Shown piece after piece: positions 1-10,860 of a stretch of 64,000 nt of DNA. The DNA is from Microcebus murinus (lineage: Eukaryota > Chordata > Mammalia > Primates > Cheirogaleidae): the NCBI RefSeq assembly GCF_040939455.1, contig NC_134122.1:28799501-28863500 (forward strand), read 5' to 3'. The translations under genes and the position numbers were made by a program. The notes below the pieces were generated by a model. That model was not told where the DNA came from, ran no database searches, and saw nothing but the letters and a program-made list of their open reading frames with translations. Every line of letters starts with the position of its first letter. Position 1 is the stretch's first letter.

Positions 1-111
1 GTGGAGCTTGTTGATGAGCTGGAACCAGAGACTGATACACGGGAGCCGTTGACCAGAATCCGAAACAACTCAGCCATCCACATCCGAGTCTTCAGGGTCA
101 CACCCAAGTAA
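1..111 (+). CDS. POP7: POP7, C-terminal end (RNase P/MRP protein subunit p20), partial
   Basis: The first 108 bases encode 36 residues ending in RNNSAIHIRVFRVTPK, followed by TAA at 109-111. I recognise this as the C-terminus of POP7 (Rpp20), an Alba-family protein that pairs with Rpp25 and binds the P3 arm of RNase P and RNase MRP RNA in the nucleus, supporting tRNA 5' and rRNA processing. Only the end of the gene lies in the window, so start, promoter and N-terminus cannot be judged. Its position just upstream of EPO on the same strand matches human 7q22. The stop is followed by a 3' UTR with a canonical poly(A) signal, so the gene looks functional. Identification is by protein similarity from memory. 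Confidence 0.93.
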   Translation: MELVDELEPETDTREPLTRIRNNSAIHIRVFRVTPK

Positions 112-375
112 TTGAAATGAAGCTGGTCCTCTTATCCCCTCCCAGAAAACACTCAGCTAGGCCCAGATATGGCTGTTCTCATGCTGAGTACTGTCATGGA
201 CCTCCCATCACAGCCATGTTAAGAAAAGGCTACTCCCTCACAGCCCAGAGGGTTCTGCATTGAGGGAGGGGGGGCAGTTGTCTCTAGTTAGGCCCAAGCA
301 GAAGGTCTTCCTGAGTCTGTATGTTCTGTAATTATTGTCCTGTACAATAAAAAAGTGCCAAGTTGTGTTTGTTTC
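112..375 (+). other. POP7: POP7 3' UTR
   Basis: This non-coding stretch runs from the POP7 stop to just past the poly(A) signal. It contains no repeat that I recognise. The exact cleavage site is inferred, 10-30 bases after AATAAA. Confidence 0.7.
346..351 (+). terminator. POP7: POP7 poly(A) signal AATAAA
   Basis: A canonical AATAAA hexamer lies 235 bases after the POP7 stop. A GT-rich stretch (TTGTGTTTGTTT) follows at about 364, as expected for a downstream cleavage element. Confidence 0.8.
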
Positions 376-427
376 CTGCCACTGCCTCTTGTCTGTGTAC
401 ATTCTGTGTGTACCTAGAGCAGGAAAT

Positions 428-743
428 ATTTTTTTTCTTTTTTTGAAACAGAGTCTGGCTCCGTTGCCTGGAATAGACTGCTGTGGTGTCAGCCTAGCTC
501 ACAGCAACCTCAAACTCCTGGACTCAAGCAGTCCTGCTTCAGCCTCTTGAGTAGCTGGGACTACAGGCATGCACCACCATGCCCAGCTAATTTTTTCTAT
601 ATATTCTTAGTTGGCCAGCTAGTTTCTTTCTATTTATAGTAGAGACAGGGTCTCTTGCTCAGGCTGTCTCGAACTCCTGACCTTGAGCAATCCTCCTGCC
701 TCAGCCTCCCAGAGTGCTAGTATAACAGGTGTGAGCCAGAAGC
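428..743 (-). mobile_element. Alu SINE, minus orientation
   Basis: This is a dimeric Alu read as its complement (poly-T first, GTGAGCC last) with the strepsirrhine-type right arm. It is flanked by the direct repeat CTAGAGCAGGAAAT at 414-427 and 744-757, a target-site duplication. Confidence 0.92.
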
Positions 744-1310
744 CTAGAGCAGGAAATTTTACAGGTACCTAAGTACAGGAGGAGAACCCAGGTGTTTCCT
801 GGTTCCATAGAGAGCTTAGATTCTACTATGAACACTGTATAACATAAAACAAACTGTTTAGTACAGTGCAGAAACCCAACAATCCCAATGTTTGCTTTCA
901 AATTTTTCTTCTTAGGAAGGCTGGGCAGATAAAGTATACTCTCACGTGCTGAGATTCAGCCATGGTGCTCAGGATGCATCAGGCTCCTTGGCAATGGTCC
1001 CAGACATGGTAGAGGTGAGGGTTTTAGTATGAAGAAAGCAAACTAGGACATGATTCATGGCCTCCCTGTGTCAGGCTCTGTGGTAGGGACTGAGAGGGTG
1101 CTGCTTGTAATTTCTGGTCCTGCAGGGCCCAGCTGGCTCCTAGGCACCCTTCACACCCTTTCTGACTGAGCTGCTCCAGTGGGAAAGGGAAGCCTCACCC
1201 TGAATAATTAATTACTGGGTACACAGGTAATAAATAATTTTTTTAATATTTTTGTGCTCACCCGATTTTTCATGTTTATTACACTTAGAACCATCTAAAG
1301 CAATGTTCTG
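744..1310. other. Intergenic, nothing recognised
   Basis: Unique-looking DNA between two Alu copies. I see no gene, RNA or clear repeat in it. Confidence 0.5.
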
Positions 1311-1472
1311 TGTTATTTTGAGATGGGGTCTAGCTCTGTCATCCAAGCTAGAATGCAGTGGACCCATCACTTGCTGTGTTGCCCAGACTGGTCTCAGGCT
1401 CCTGGGCTCATCCTCATGCCTTAGCTTCCCAAGGTGCTGGGATTACAGGCATGAGCCAGCACCACACCTGCC
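1311..1472 (-). mobile_element. Old, internally deleted Alu fragment
   Basis: Diverged Alu-like text in minus orientation, from GAGATGGGGTCTAGCTCTGTC to GGGATTACAGGCATGAGCC. The middle is missing, so left-arm and right-arm pieces are joined. It is older than its neighbours. Confidence 0.8.
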
Positions 1473-1560
1473 TAAGGCAATTTTTAGTAAAGTGAGTAAT
1501 GACCCACCCATCTGTGGGCCTTGACTTCAATTTACTGTGTTACTGCGTTAATTTTAAAAA

Positions 1561-1911
1561 GGCCGGGCATGGTGGCTCACGCCTATAATCCTAGCATTCT
1601 GGGAGGCCGAGGTGGGCAGATTGCTCAAGGTCTGGAGTAAGAAACCAGCCTGAGCAAGAGGGAGACCCAGTCTCTACTAAAAATAGAAAGAAATTAATTG
1701 GCCAACTAATATATATAGAAAAAATTAGCTGGGCATGGTGGCGCATGCCTGTAGTCCCAGCTACTCGGGAGGCTGAAGCAATAGGATTGCTTGAGCCCAG
1801 GAGTTTGAGGTTGCTGTGAGCTAGGCTGACGCCACGGTATTCTAGCCCAGGCAACAGAGTGAGACTCTGTCTCAAAATAAATAAATGAATAAAGCAAGTA
1901 AAAAATAAAAA
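1561..1911 (+). mobile_element. Alu SINE, plus orientation
   Basis: A full dimeric Alu starting GGCCGGGCATGGTGGCTCACG, with the strepsirrhine-type middle (AATTAATTGGCCAACTAATAT) and an interrupted A-rich tail (AAATAAATAAATGAATAAA). Confidence 0.93.
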
Positions 1912-3389
1912 GTGCAACTGAAATTGTAATGTTTATTGAAACTTTTTCAGTTAGATATGTGTGTATACACATCCATACTAGTTAGGACATAAATTATGTT
2001 TTTTATTGGCGGTCACAGGAGTTTGAAAGCCTCTGATGTAAGGGTTAGTAACAGGATTTTACTTTAGTTCTTGTGAAGGTAGTTTGGTTTGGGGGTCTGA
2101 AAATCAGGCTCCTGATTTCTCAAATCCCTTCTTCTGGTTTGTTTGTATGAAATGGCACCTACCTTCAAGGAACTCACCACCTAATTGGGAAGGTGTGAAA
2201 ACAAGTGTTTGTGAATGAGTAAGATGTGTTATGTAAGAAGAGTGGTGTGCAATAGAAAGGTGGAGGTGGAAAGAGCTAACTTCCTGGTGGGGTCCAAAAT
2301 AGTTCTTTTTTTTTACTACAGCGAAGTACCTGTGACCAAACCAAAATAGTTTCCCCTTTGACCTGGGTATTGAAGAGTGAATAAGAGTTTGCCAGGCAGA
2401 AAAGAGGTGAAAGGGCATATTTGGCAGAGAGATCAAAAGGGGTTCGTGAATAGGCAGGGTGTGTTGTGAGACTGGAGGGATTCCAGGTGGCCAGAAACCA
2501 GGAGACAGTGGGGAGACTAGGCTGTGACATTTTTATTGAGCTACAACCCCCTACCCCATCAGCCTTGACTGCAAGGCTGCCTTGCCTGGGAGCCCCTGAG
2601 TAGTGGAGTAGGGAGCCGGCAGGCAGCTGGATGGAACTGTGTCTCCTTGCACGTATGTGCTCTTGTCTCTGCGTCCCTGGCCTTGGCCCAGCTGAGGTGG
2701 AGGAAGGCAGCCCTTTTGCATTTGGTTTGTTTTGGCAGCTCCCTCTTCCAGCCTCGTTTTTTCTACTCCATGTTTTCTCACTGCTCGCCAGTGGGGCTTC
2801 TCTCAGTGGCAGTTCTGCAGAAACAGACCCTAGACATTGCCACTGAAGGGAGAAAGGGTCTAGGGGCTCACTGTTTAGTGTGTGGGGGGGCAGGTAGGGG
2901 GCGTGAACAAGGTCCCTGTATCTACTGGAGTCCCTGCATGGTGGGTGGGTGGGGCAGGGAACCCCAAATCTAGTACCCTCCATAGGGAGGCTCCCACCTC
3001 TGTTCCCCTCCCTTTACTGGCCCTCTGAAGTGACTTCCAGTTCAGAAGGCATGTCCAAATGCAGTGTGCCCCTCTGTTTTAATCAATGGTTCCAGAGCCC
3101 ACATGAATGGGAAGTGACCTCTTACTTCAGAAACAGATCCCCAGAGGCCAGAATGCAAATACTTGTCTTGGATAAGAGTAGACACTGGCTTATCATCCAT
3201 AGCATTTTTTGGGCCTCCACCAGTTGTCAGGATCTGTGTTAGGTGTCCTGCCTGCCAAGAGAGGTATAAACTATGGGTCCTGTAAAGTCTAATGGGAAGC
3301 AAACAGATTTAAAAAGACAAGTAATTTGTGTAGTGCTTGCAATTGTCCTAGCAATAGTAAAAGCTTAATAAATAGTAAGGGCTACTATT
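1912..3389. other. Intergenic, old-repeat-like text, no gene recognised
   Basis: The stretch from about 2160 to 2520 reads like decayed L2-type LINE. A minus-strand open frame at 2276-2983 has no recognisable domain and is treated as chance. No RNA gene was seen. Confidence 0.4.
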
Positions 3390-3662
3390 TTTTCTGTGAG
3401 ACAGGGTCTCGCTCTGTCGTCTAGGCTTGATTGCGGGTGGCATCATCATAGCTCACTACAAGCTCAAACTGCTGGGCTCCAGTGACCTTCCTGCCTCAGC
3501 CTCCTGAGTAGTGGGACTAAAGGTACGTGCCATCACATCTGGCTAATTTTTCTAATTTTTGTAGAGACAGAGTCTCCCTCTTGCTCAGGCTGATCTCGAA
3601 CTCCTGGCCTCCAGAGATCCTCCTGCCTTGGCTCACAGATGTGAGCCACCACACCTGGCCTG
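3390..3662 (-). mobile_element. Old Alu (J-like), minus orientation
   Basis: A diverged dimeric Alu complement, starting near TTTTTCTGTGAGACAGGGTCTCGC and ending GTGAGCCACCACACCTGGCC. The direct repeat GGGCTACTATT at 3379-3389 and 3663-3673 marks its target duplication. Confidence 0.88.
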
Positions 3663-3712
3663 GGGCTACTATTATTTAGTACGAAGCCATTTTGCTAAGA
3701 AATGGTTTAAGG

Positions 3713-3901
3713 CAGGGGTCCTCAAACTTTTTAAACAGGGTGCCAGTTCACTCACTGTCCCTCAGAGGAGAGTACGCACTGTGGGCCCAGGACAAGTCAG
3801 CTGCTAAGCAGGACAGGCAGCGCGGCAAAAACACCCAGAGGGCCGGATAAATGTGCTAGGCTGCCGCATGTGGCTCGAGGGCCATAGTTTGAGGACGCCT
3901 G
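3713..3901. mobile_element. Short non-autonomous hAT-type DNA transposon
   Basis: A 189-bp element bounded by inverted repeats. The left end is CAGGGGTCCTCAAACT, and the right end read on the other strand is CAGGCGTCCTCAAACT, one mismatch in 16. It is flanked by a perfect 8-bp duplication, GTTTAAGG, at 3705-3712 and 3902-3909. An 8-bp duplication with CAGGGG-type termini is the hallmark of the hAT superfamily. There is no transposase frame, so it must have moved by help in trans. I do not assign it to a named family. Confidence 0.88.
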
Positions 3902-3909
3902 GTTTAAGG

Positions 3910-5358
3910 CTTTGAAATAGGAATGGGGAGAAGGGAAGGAAGGTGATTTTGTATATGTGACTCACTAGTCCAGGTTATTCTGCCAGGCTTTTAATTGGCT
4001 CTCCTAGCAGGGAAAAGGGCGGGCCCTCAGGACATGTTAAGTGGTTCAGATGAGCTGATGACTCTCCTAGGAAGGCCCAGCACTTTGTCCCAGGTGAGTT
4101 CTAGGTGCTTGGTCAGGAGTCAGGGAAGAATGGTGTGTTCCACAAACCCTCCAACCTCTCAAGAGGTTGGACAAGTATGTGTCAGATATGGCTCCTTAGG
4201 GAACAGGTAGGTGTCCAACTGTACAGAGAGTTGGAACGAGGCAAAGGTCACCCCACCAAGAAGGAAGTCAGTGAAAATGGCCACTTAAGGCCCCATCTCC
4301 CTAATGGCATTAGGGGTGCTTTGTAATTTATGTGTTTGGGTTCAGCTCTGTTTTCTAGTTTTTCAATGATCACATTATTGTTTTTGTAATAACAAAAAGT
4401 TAATTTTTTACAAAGCCTGTTTGGATTGATCCTTTGTTCTCTAGGTGCGGTGATTAGGGAGTTAGTTAGAAACCTGATGCGATAACCTCAAGAAGTGATT
4501 TTATTGCCTAATCCAGTAACAAATATCTGATGAATGAACGGGTGGATGAATACATGGATGGGTACGCAGGAGGACAGCTTGCGGCGTCCTCTGTAACAAG
4601 CATCGCTCCCTTGAGAAACACCAAATGTCTTGTCGCTGAAAGTATGCTAGCAGAACCTCCTGGGTCCATTCCAACTCAGAGTCTATGACTCTTGTTTGCT
4701 GCAAGAAAAATAACTTTCCTTTCAGGACTAAAATTGCTTGCTGGCTCATGAACTACATAAGACATGAGCCAAAGGGCTCACTTATCTACAGATGGGGGAG
4801 TGCCTATGGGATCAAGCAGCAAGTTCTTATAATTCGTTAGTTCTCAGTGAACCATGAACAATTTGGGAATATAGTTGCTAAATGTGGATGTTGATGCATA
4901 TATCTCAGGCTGCTATAAACTTCCCTCGAGTAGAGCTTGGCCTATACTTCTCTAGGTAGGAATAGCCAAGAGAGCTGCCCAGTAGAAGGATTTCGTGCAA
5001 AATACTTCAAAAGTCATTGAGTCCCATCTGGTGTCAACAAAATGAAACTTTTGCATTCACAACTGCCCACCTGCAAAGGCCTTACATGCAAAAGAAAAAT
5101 GCTTCTCATTTATGTTGCCAATAGTTTTTTGTTGTTATTGTTTTGTTTTTTTATTTCAAAATTATTTAATACATACTTATTTTATTTCTTTATTTATTTT
5201 TTTATTCCATCTAAGATCACGGAGAAAATGCATGTTTTGCTTTTTTTAAGTTAGGATTTTCTGAATTTATTTTTGCTTGGACAGGGGAAAGCTACTCTGG
5301 TCAATTTATCAGCTCTGTTTTCTTCTGATATAGGATAGAGCTTAGGAACACTCAGTGA
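3910..5358. other. Intergenic, nothing recognised
   Basis: AT-rich to mixed DNA without an open frame of credible size, RNA gene or clear repeat. A T-rich, Alu-free tract lies near 5125-5250. Confidence 0.4.
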
Positions 5359-5487
5359 GGCCAGGCGTGGTGGCTCACACCTGTAATCCCAGCATTTTGG
5401 GGGGCAGAAGGATCGCTTGAAGCCAGGAGTCTGAGACCAGCCTGGGCAACGTAGCAAGACCTCATCTCTACAAAAAAAAAAAAAAAA
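5359..5487 (+). mobile_element. Free left Alu monomer (FLAM-like)
   Basis: A single Alu left arm, GGCCAGGCGTGGTGGCTCAC to CATCTCTAC, followed directly by a 16-A tail, with no right monomer. Confidence 0.85.
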
Positions 5488-6110
5488 GAAGGAATGCTCA
5501 ATGATACTTGTTGGCTAGAGATGCTAGGATGTGGTCTGATATCTTTCACAGAAATACGACCAGGAGGAAGTGGTTCTAGAGCTTAAGGTGGATGTCTCTG
5601 GTGCTCTGGGAACATTCTTTCAAGGATTCAAGGGTTTGGGGGATTCAGAGATAAGCAGCCAAGAGGGTGGCCTTATCTAGGGTGAGCCCAAGGTCTCATT
5701 CAGGCCAAGGTCACCGGGGCTTCTTCTGGCCTCCCTAGGAAGAGACCCACATTGATGGGGCAAGAAATCACTGTGGGCCTCCAGATCTGAATAAACCAAG
5801 CAAGTTTAAGTCTGCCTTGATGCCTGCCTCTTCTCAACCTCTAACTCCTATAGCGATGCCATTTCACTCAACTGTGTTTAGGGGCAGTCTCTCCTAAGTG
5901 CAGTCAATATGGGCACCCAGAGACACCTATGTCCACCCCACTGTTTTGATGACCCTTTTCCAGTGAGTTGCATGGTGGGGCAGCCACAATACCAGAGATA
6001 CCGTGCTGTGAATCTGTCCTGGCTCCCAAGAGGAAACAGTGGAGGATACTGGAGGAAGACTGAGTCTCCAGGTCTCCAAAGAAAACACAAATAGAAGAGA
6101 TAATCGAGAG
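5488..6110. other. Intergenic, nothing recognised
   Basis: Non-repetitive DNA with no credible gene or RNA. Confidence 0.4.
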
Positions 6111-6292
6111 TAGCATAATACTAGCTGGCATTTATCGATTACCATGTGCCAGGTGTTATATTAATGTAATCCCAACACAACCCCAGGAAGAAATTACTGA
6201 CGTTTTCAGCATCCTCGTTCTGCAGAAAAAAGTCCAAGTCATATGTCCAAGTCAGGTACCTAGCAAGTCAGTGGCAGAATCCAAGCACTCCT
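6111..6292 (+). repeat. MIR SINE
   Basis: Diverged MIR-type text: GCATTTATCGATTACCATGTGCCAGG, then a decayed GAAACTGAGG-type core and CTAGCAAGTCAGTGGCAGAATCC. The order matches plus-orientation MIR. Confidence 0.65.
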
Positions 6293-7101
6293 AGTAACAC
6301 TGGACAACCTTTTGAGGCCATTGGGCTACAGAAGTGTTGGCTGAGAACAGAAACCTGGATGTTGCTTCTGTCAACTCCTTTGTGATCAAGAAAGCAGCCC
6401 TTGCCTCAATTTCTCCAAGTTGACCTTGGCAAAGGACTTTCCTTTGGTTCTCCAGCATTCGTGTTTCTTTCCCGGTTCCCCAAGGGCCAGGAAGTTCCCC
6501 CCACAAAGGCCCCCGGACACCTCACTTCCCAGCACAGAAGGTCCTCTGGGCCGCTGGCTGAACTCCCAAGCTGAGCCAAGAAGCCACTGCTTAGAAAGGA
6601 GCGGGGAGGAAAGGCCCAGAGCCCCCCCACCCCCAGCCCGCCTCCAGGCAGCTGGGCCTCCGTGCAGCCTGGGGGTCTGGGACAGCTCAGGGGGGCTGTA
6701 AATTTTCTTCTCCTTGGATTTCCAATCTCAATTGGCTGCCAGGAGGAATCTCTGGAACAGAGTCTGTCTCCACCCCCGCCATCCTGTCATCACAACCGTC
6801 CTTTTCATACCCTGCTTCAGGAAGCAGATGGAGGTCTCCAGGGCCCCCAGGGTCCCAGGAACCTGGGTTGGCCCGATGTGGCTTTCTCCCATCTCTAGAC
6901 CTCCTGTTCTCTGGCCAAGGAGCCTGGAGTGGAGGGACCACATAATGCAATCCACATGTGGGCGATGCCCACACAAGCAACATGCTGGGTGCTTGGTGGG
7001 CACAAAGGTGTATGAGGTATGAGACCTACATATGGTCATTTGCTCTCTTTTCTGAGTACAAGGGCACTGGTGCTGCATGACTCCAAAGAGTTCCATTCCC
7101 T
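6293..7101. other. Intergenic, GC-rich unique DNA upstream of EPO
   Basis: GC-rich, non-repetitive DNA, densest at about 6480-6700. No gene is supported. In mammals, distal EPO control elements lie several kb upstream of the gene, so this stretch is a possible but unproven regulatory candidate. Confidence 0.3.
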
Positions 7102-7304
7102 GGCACCATCATAGCTCACTGCAACCTCAAACTCCTGGGCTCAAGCGATCCTCCTGCCTCAGCCTCCTAAGTAGCTAGGACTACAGGCATGTGTCACCAC
7201 GCTTAGCTATTTTTTTTTTCCTATTTTTTGTAAGATAGGTTCTTGCTCTTACTCAGACTGGTCTCAAACTCCTGACATCAAGCAATCCTCCTGCCTCAGC
7301 CTCC
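7102..7304 (-). mobile_element. Truncated Alu, minus orientation
   Basis: Alu complement lacking its usual poly-T start. It begins ATCATAGCTCACTGCAACC and runs to CCTGCCTCAGCCTCCT. Confidence 0.82.
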
Positions 7305-9299
7305 TCAAGACTCAGCCTCAGAGTCTTTATGAATGCCCCCTGGAGTTGTGCAGTGCTCAGCTTTGACAGCTAGCCTTGCTGGCCCTGCCAGTGAGTGGCC
7401 TAAATGATGGCAGTGCAGGAGGAGGAGACAATTCCTACTGGGGGATCGGGAAAGTCTGTGTGGAGGAGGTGATGCTTGGGTTTGGGCTTTGGAGAAAAGA
7501 AGGAGATAGTTGGAAGGATGACCCAGGTGGAAGGCACAGGGTGAGCAAAGTGAGGGGAGCTGCAAGCCATCTCACTGTGCTCCTGTGATGGAGGGAATGG
7601 GAGAGAGCACAGTGGAGAACAGGCTGGAAAGTGAGGGCCACTGTTCTGAGGTAATGGGGAGCCACTGCAGGCCCAGAGGAGTGACAAAAACGAGGCTACT
7701 CACCTCAAGGTTAATCAAGTAGCAGGGTTAGGGGTCAACTGGAGGGGTCAGCGAGGGGACTCGGCCACAGTCCTGGGCCTGGCTCACACCGTGCCAGAGA
7801 AATACCAGCAGGTATTTCTGGAGGGGAACTGGCCAGGAGGATTGAAGGGAGAGCCCCAGGTGGCGTCCTGTTTTCTTCCTGTTCCTCAAGGACAGATGGA
7901 TGGACCCTACTGGCGGGATCCAAGAGTATCTGGGCTGAAGCCAGACCCCAAACCGGCTTCTGACCAGTCAGCAGGATTACTATGGCTTTGGACGAGGCCT
8001 GGCGCAGACCAAGATCCTGCCATCTATCTTCCCTCCCACGCTGCAATCGGAGCTTTCTCTCTAAAGGCCCCAGGGGACAAGGCAGCCGTGGCCTGTCCCT
8101 GCAGGCTCCAGCATCCAGAGGCTGGTGCTCCTGGCCCATCTCCCTTCTGTCTGGCAGGCAGGGGCCTAAGGACCTCTGCTGAGCTGTGTGAGACGGGGAG
8201 GGGGAGATCCCACAGCCCAAAAGGCTCCTCCTTCTCCTCAGGCTGTGTCCACCCCACCCGGCCATCTGTCCCTGGCCCCCTCTCCATGGTTAGGTCAGGG
8301 CAGTGACACAGGAGTCAGGGGCCCGGGAGAGCAGAGCCTGGGGAGAAGGGTGGGTTGGGACAGAATGCACGTGCAGACATGTGTGGACGTGAGTGTGCGT
8401 GTTCATGTCCCACAGCTGGGTTCTGGGAAGGAAGTAGACCCAGGCTCTGATGGCTGAGTGGGGCTGGGAGCCTGGACGGCAGGTTTGGGGAAGGCCGGGA
8501 GCAGGCTCAAGGTGGGCAGGGTCCCAGGGAGGTAGGCCCGTGTCACTTTCAGGGAGTAGAACACCCGCCTGTCTCCTGCCCCTCACCCTTCTATCTCTCC
8601 AAATACCTCTTTGATCATGCTCTCCTCCACCTCGCACCCCCTCCTGGCTCCCTCCTTCACCTGCATCAGCCAAGTCCCCAACTCCCTTACCTAAAACTGC
8701 AACTCCTGGGCCCCCTTCTGCCTTTTCTCCTTAGTCCTTACAGCCATGAGATCCTCTATCTTTGTGCTCATTGTGGCCTCCCCACTAGAATGTCCGCTCC
8801 CCCAGGGCAGGCATTTCTGTCTGTGGCATTTGCTGCTTTAGCCCCAGGTCCCTGGCCAAGAATGGGTATTCCTTAAGTATCTCTTGAATGAATGAGTGAA
8901 TGTTTCCCACTCTTTCCAAACAAAATCCAAATTCTTCAGAGTGGCATTCAAGGCCCTTCCCAATTTGACGCCTCCCTAACCAGCACTCTGGCCTCATCTA
9001 CCACCTCTCCCTTCTCCACCCCACACCCTGAGTGTCCCTCCTCCACCCACTTCACATCTCTTCTCATTGACACCCCCACCCCCTCCAGCCCTGGTCAAGG
9101 CTGAGCTCATTGTCACCTCCTCCAACAAATCCTCCTTGATTTCCCCCAGCTAGAGGTAAGCTCTTCCTCTTCCAAGCTCTTATAGCTCAGATCTGCACAC
9201 TTCAGTTCTCAACATACTGCCCTGGGTACCCATTTTATCTCTGTTCTACCCTTGCACAAAAGAGTCAGTGAATACACAAATAAACTATCTCCAACATCT
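7305..9299 (+). repeat. L2-type LINE remnants plus unique DNA
   Basis: L2-like text appears at about 7420-7690 (GGAGGAGGTGATGCTTGGG). A clear L2 3' end pattern lies at about 8770-8905 (CACTAGAATGTCCGCTCCCCCAGGGCAGG through GAATGAATGAGTGAATG), with further L2-like text up to about 9190. The section 7735-8560 is GC-rich and unique to my eye. Open frames here are chance. Confidence 0.55.
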
Positions 9300-9598
9300 C
9301 CAGGAGTGGTGGCACGTGACTGTAGTTCCAGCTACTCAGGAGGCTGAGGCTGGGAGGATCGCTTGAGCCCAGGAGTTCTGGGCTGTAGTGTGCTATGCCT
9401 GTCAGGTGTCCGCACTAAATTTGGCATCAATATGGTGACCTCTCAGAGGCAGGGAACTAGCAGGTTGCCTAAGGAGGGGTGACCTAGCCTAGGTCAGAAA
9501 CAGAGCAGGTCAAAATTCCCATGCTGATCTGTAGTGGGATTGTGCCTATAGATAGCCACTGAACTTCAGCCTGAGCAACATAGCAAGACCATATCTCT
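9300..9598 (+). pseudogene. 7SL (SRP) RNA retropseudogene
   Basis: These 299 bases follow the 7SL RNA order from end to end: Alu-like 5' domain, then the S-domain text GTTCTGGGCTGTAGTGTGCTATG, GTGTCCGCACTAAATTTGGCATC, AATATGGTGACCTCTC, CCTAAGGAGGGGTGA and GCAGGTCAAAATTCCCATGCTGATC, then the closing 3' Alu domain. Real SRP RNA is a cytosolic scaffold for targeting secretory proteins. This copy has many substitutions (GGTGGCACGTGAC for the GGTGGCGCGTGCC type, AACTTCAGCC for CACTCCAGCC) and ends in an A/T-rich tail (AAATTAATTAATTAAT). I judge it a retrotransposed, inactive copy. It is not an Alu, because Alu lacks the S domain. Confidence 0.93.
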
Positions 9599-10290
9599 AA
9601 ATTAATTAATTAATAATAAATACATATTTCTAATATCATGAGACTAAGTAGGGAGTGTGTGTAGGACTTTCCTGTCTTTTATGAAACCTGAGTGAAGTGA
9701 GGCTGGTACTTTCATCACACTCATTGACAGGTGAGGGCACCCAAGCCACTTTCTACGGTGTGAGAGGCCAGCTAGCCTTGGACTCCTGCTCTGGGGAGCT
9801 TTCCCCTCTGCCTCAGGGCTCCCAGGGGCCACAAAAGCTTAGCTGTAAGTCCCAGCTCCCATCACTCTCGAGGCTAGCTCTATTTCAGGGTTCTTAAGAA
9901 TTTTGCCACGTAGGTTAACCTATACTACAGGTCAAAAAAACCCCAGATGTCAAAGTGCATGTGTGTCCTGCACAGTGTGACATGTGCTTTTTGCCTTAAA
10001 AGGTAAGTTTCTGAGTTTTAAGGGTCTTAGAAAGTGAGGAGTCTGGGAAAAAGAACCTCAAATTTCTTGTTCCCTTGGTCCCCGTCCCCAACACAAACAA
10101 CACTGGTTTCTAGAACACGTTCTGGGATTGTAAGAAGGAAGGCAACCAACCGAGCTGCTCCAGCCAGCAGCTTCCAGGCTTCCAGACCCAGCTATTTCGC
10201 GGAACCTAGGAACCCAGGCACCTCTGAGCCCTTGTCCAAGACCGGGACATTCCCAGGAGAGGTGTCCGGTCCCCAGCCTTTCCCCGACGG
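9599..10290. other. EPO upstream flank, nothing recognised
   Basis: Begins with a short (TTAA)n/A-rich tail and continues into unique DNA up to the EPO CpG island. Confidence 0.45.
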
Positions 10291-10860
10291 CGCTCCTCTC
10301 CCGGTGCCCGCCGGCATTCTGCCTGTCCCGCGGGTGCGCACCGGGCTGCGCTCCCCTCCCAGAGCCCAGGGGCCTCGGGCAGCCTGGTGCGCCGCGCGCG
10401 TCCGCAGCAGCCCTTCTCCCGCCCCGGCGAGCCCCCGACCCAGGCGTCCTGCCCCCTGCTTTGACCCCCGGCGACCCCTCACGCACACAGTCTCATCCCC
10501 ACCCCCACCCGCGCACGCACACATGCTGATAACAGCCCCGACCCCCGGCCGGAGCCGCAGAGTCCCCGAGCCAACCCCGGCCGGTCGCTGCGCCGCGCCG
10601 GACTCCCGGACCCTGGCCAGGGCCACCGTGCCGGCTCTCCTCCGACCCCGGCCTCGGCGGCCACGACGTGCCCGCGCCCCCTGGACAGCGGCGCCCTCCT
10701 TCAGGCCGGTGCGACTGTACTGCCCCGCCGAGCTTCCCGGGATGAGGGCTCCCGGCGTGGGCGCCGGCCAAGCCCCTGGTCGCTGAGAGGCCGGGCGAGG
10801 CGCGGAGATGGGGGTGTGCGGTGAGTACCCGCGGGCTGCGGAGCTCCCGCCGGCCCGGGC
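10290..10860 (+). promoter_or_regulatory. EPO: EPO CpG-rich promoter and 5' UTR
   Basis: This GC- and CpG-rich block surrounds the start of EPO. The text CGCACGCACACATGCTGATAACAGCCCCGAC at about 10512-10541 matches the human EPO promoter as I remember it. It includes the GATA motif GATAACA at 10528-10534, which occupies the TATA position in this TATA-less promoter and is known in human to be bound by GATA factors that repress EPO. Transcription should start roughly 25-35 bases after it. The segment down to 10807 is 5' UTR-like and resembles the human leader (GAGCTTCCCGGGATGAGGGC). Several long open frames here on both strands are by-products of GC richness. Confidence 0.85.

Noticed and set aside
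2276..2983. 235-residue minus-strand open frame
   Set aside because: No recognisable domain, no start context, and it overlaps old-repeat-like text.
7735..8265. 176-residue minus-strand open frame and its plus-strand partner
   Set aside because: GC-rich chance frames on both strands, with no domain or splice evidence.
9300..9598. Reading the 7SL-like copy as an Alu
   Set aside because: It contains the 7SL S domain, which Alu lacks, and has no dimer structure.
10034..10786. 250-residue open frame over the EPO promoter, and 258-residue frame on the other strand (10493-11269)
   Set aside because: High GC content removes stop codons by chance. Composition is Pro/Arg/Ala-rich without a domain, and the region matches known EPO promoter and leader sequence.
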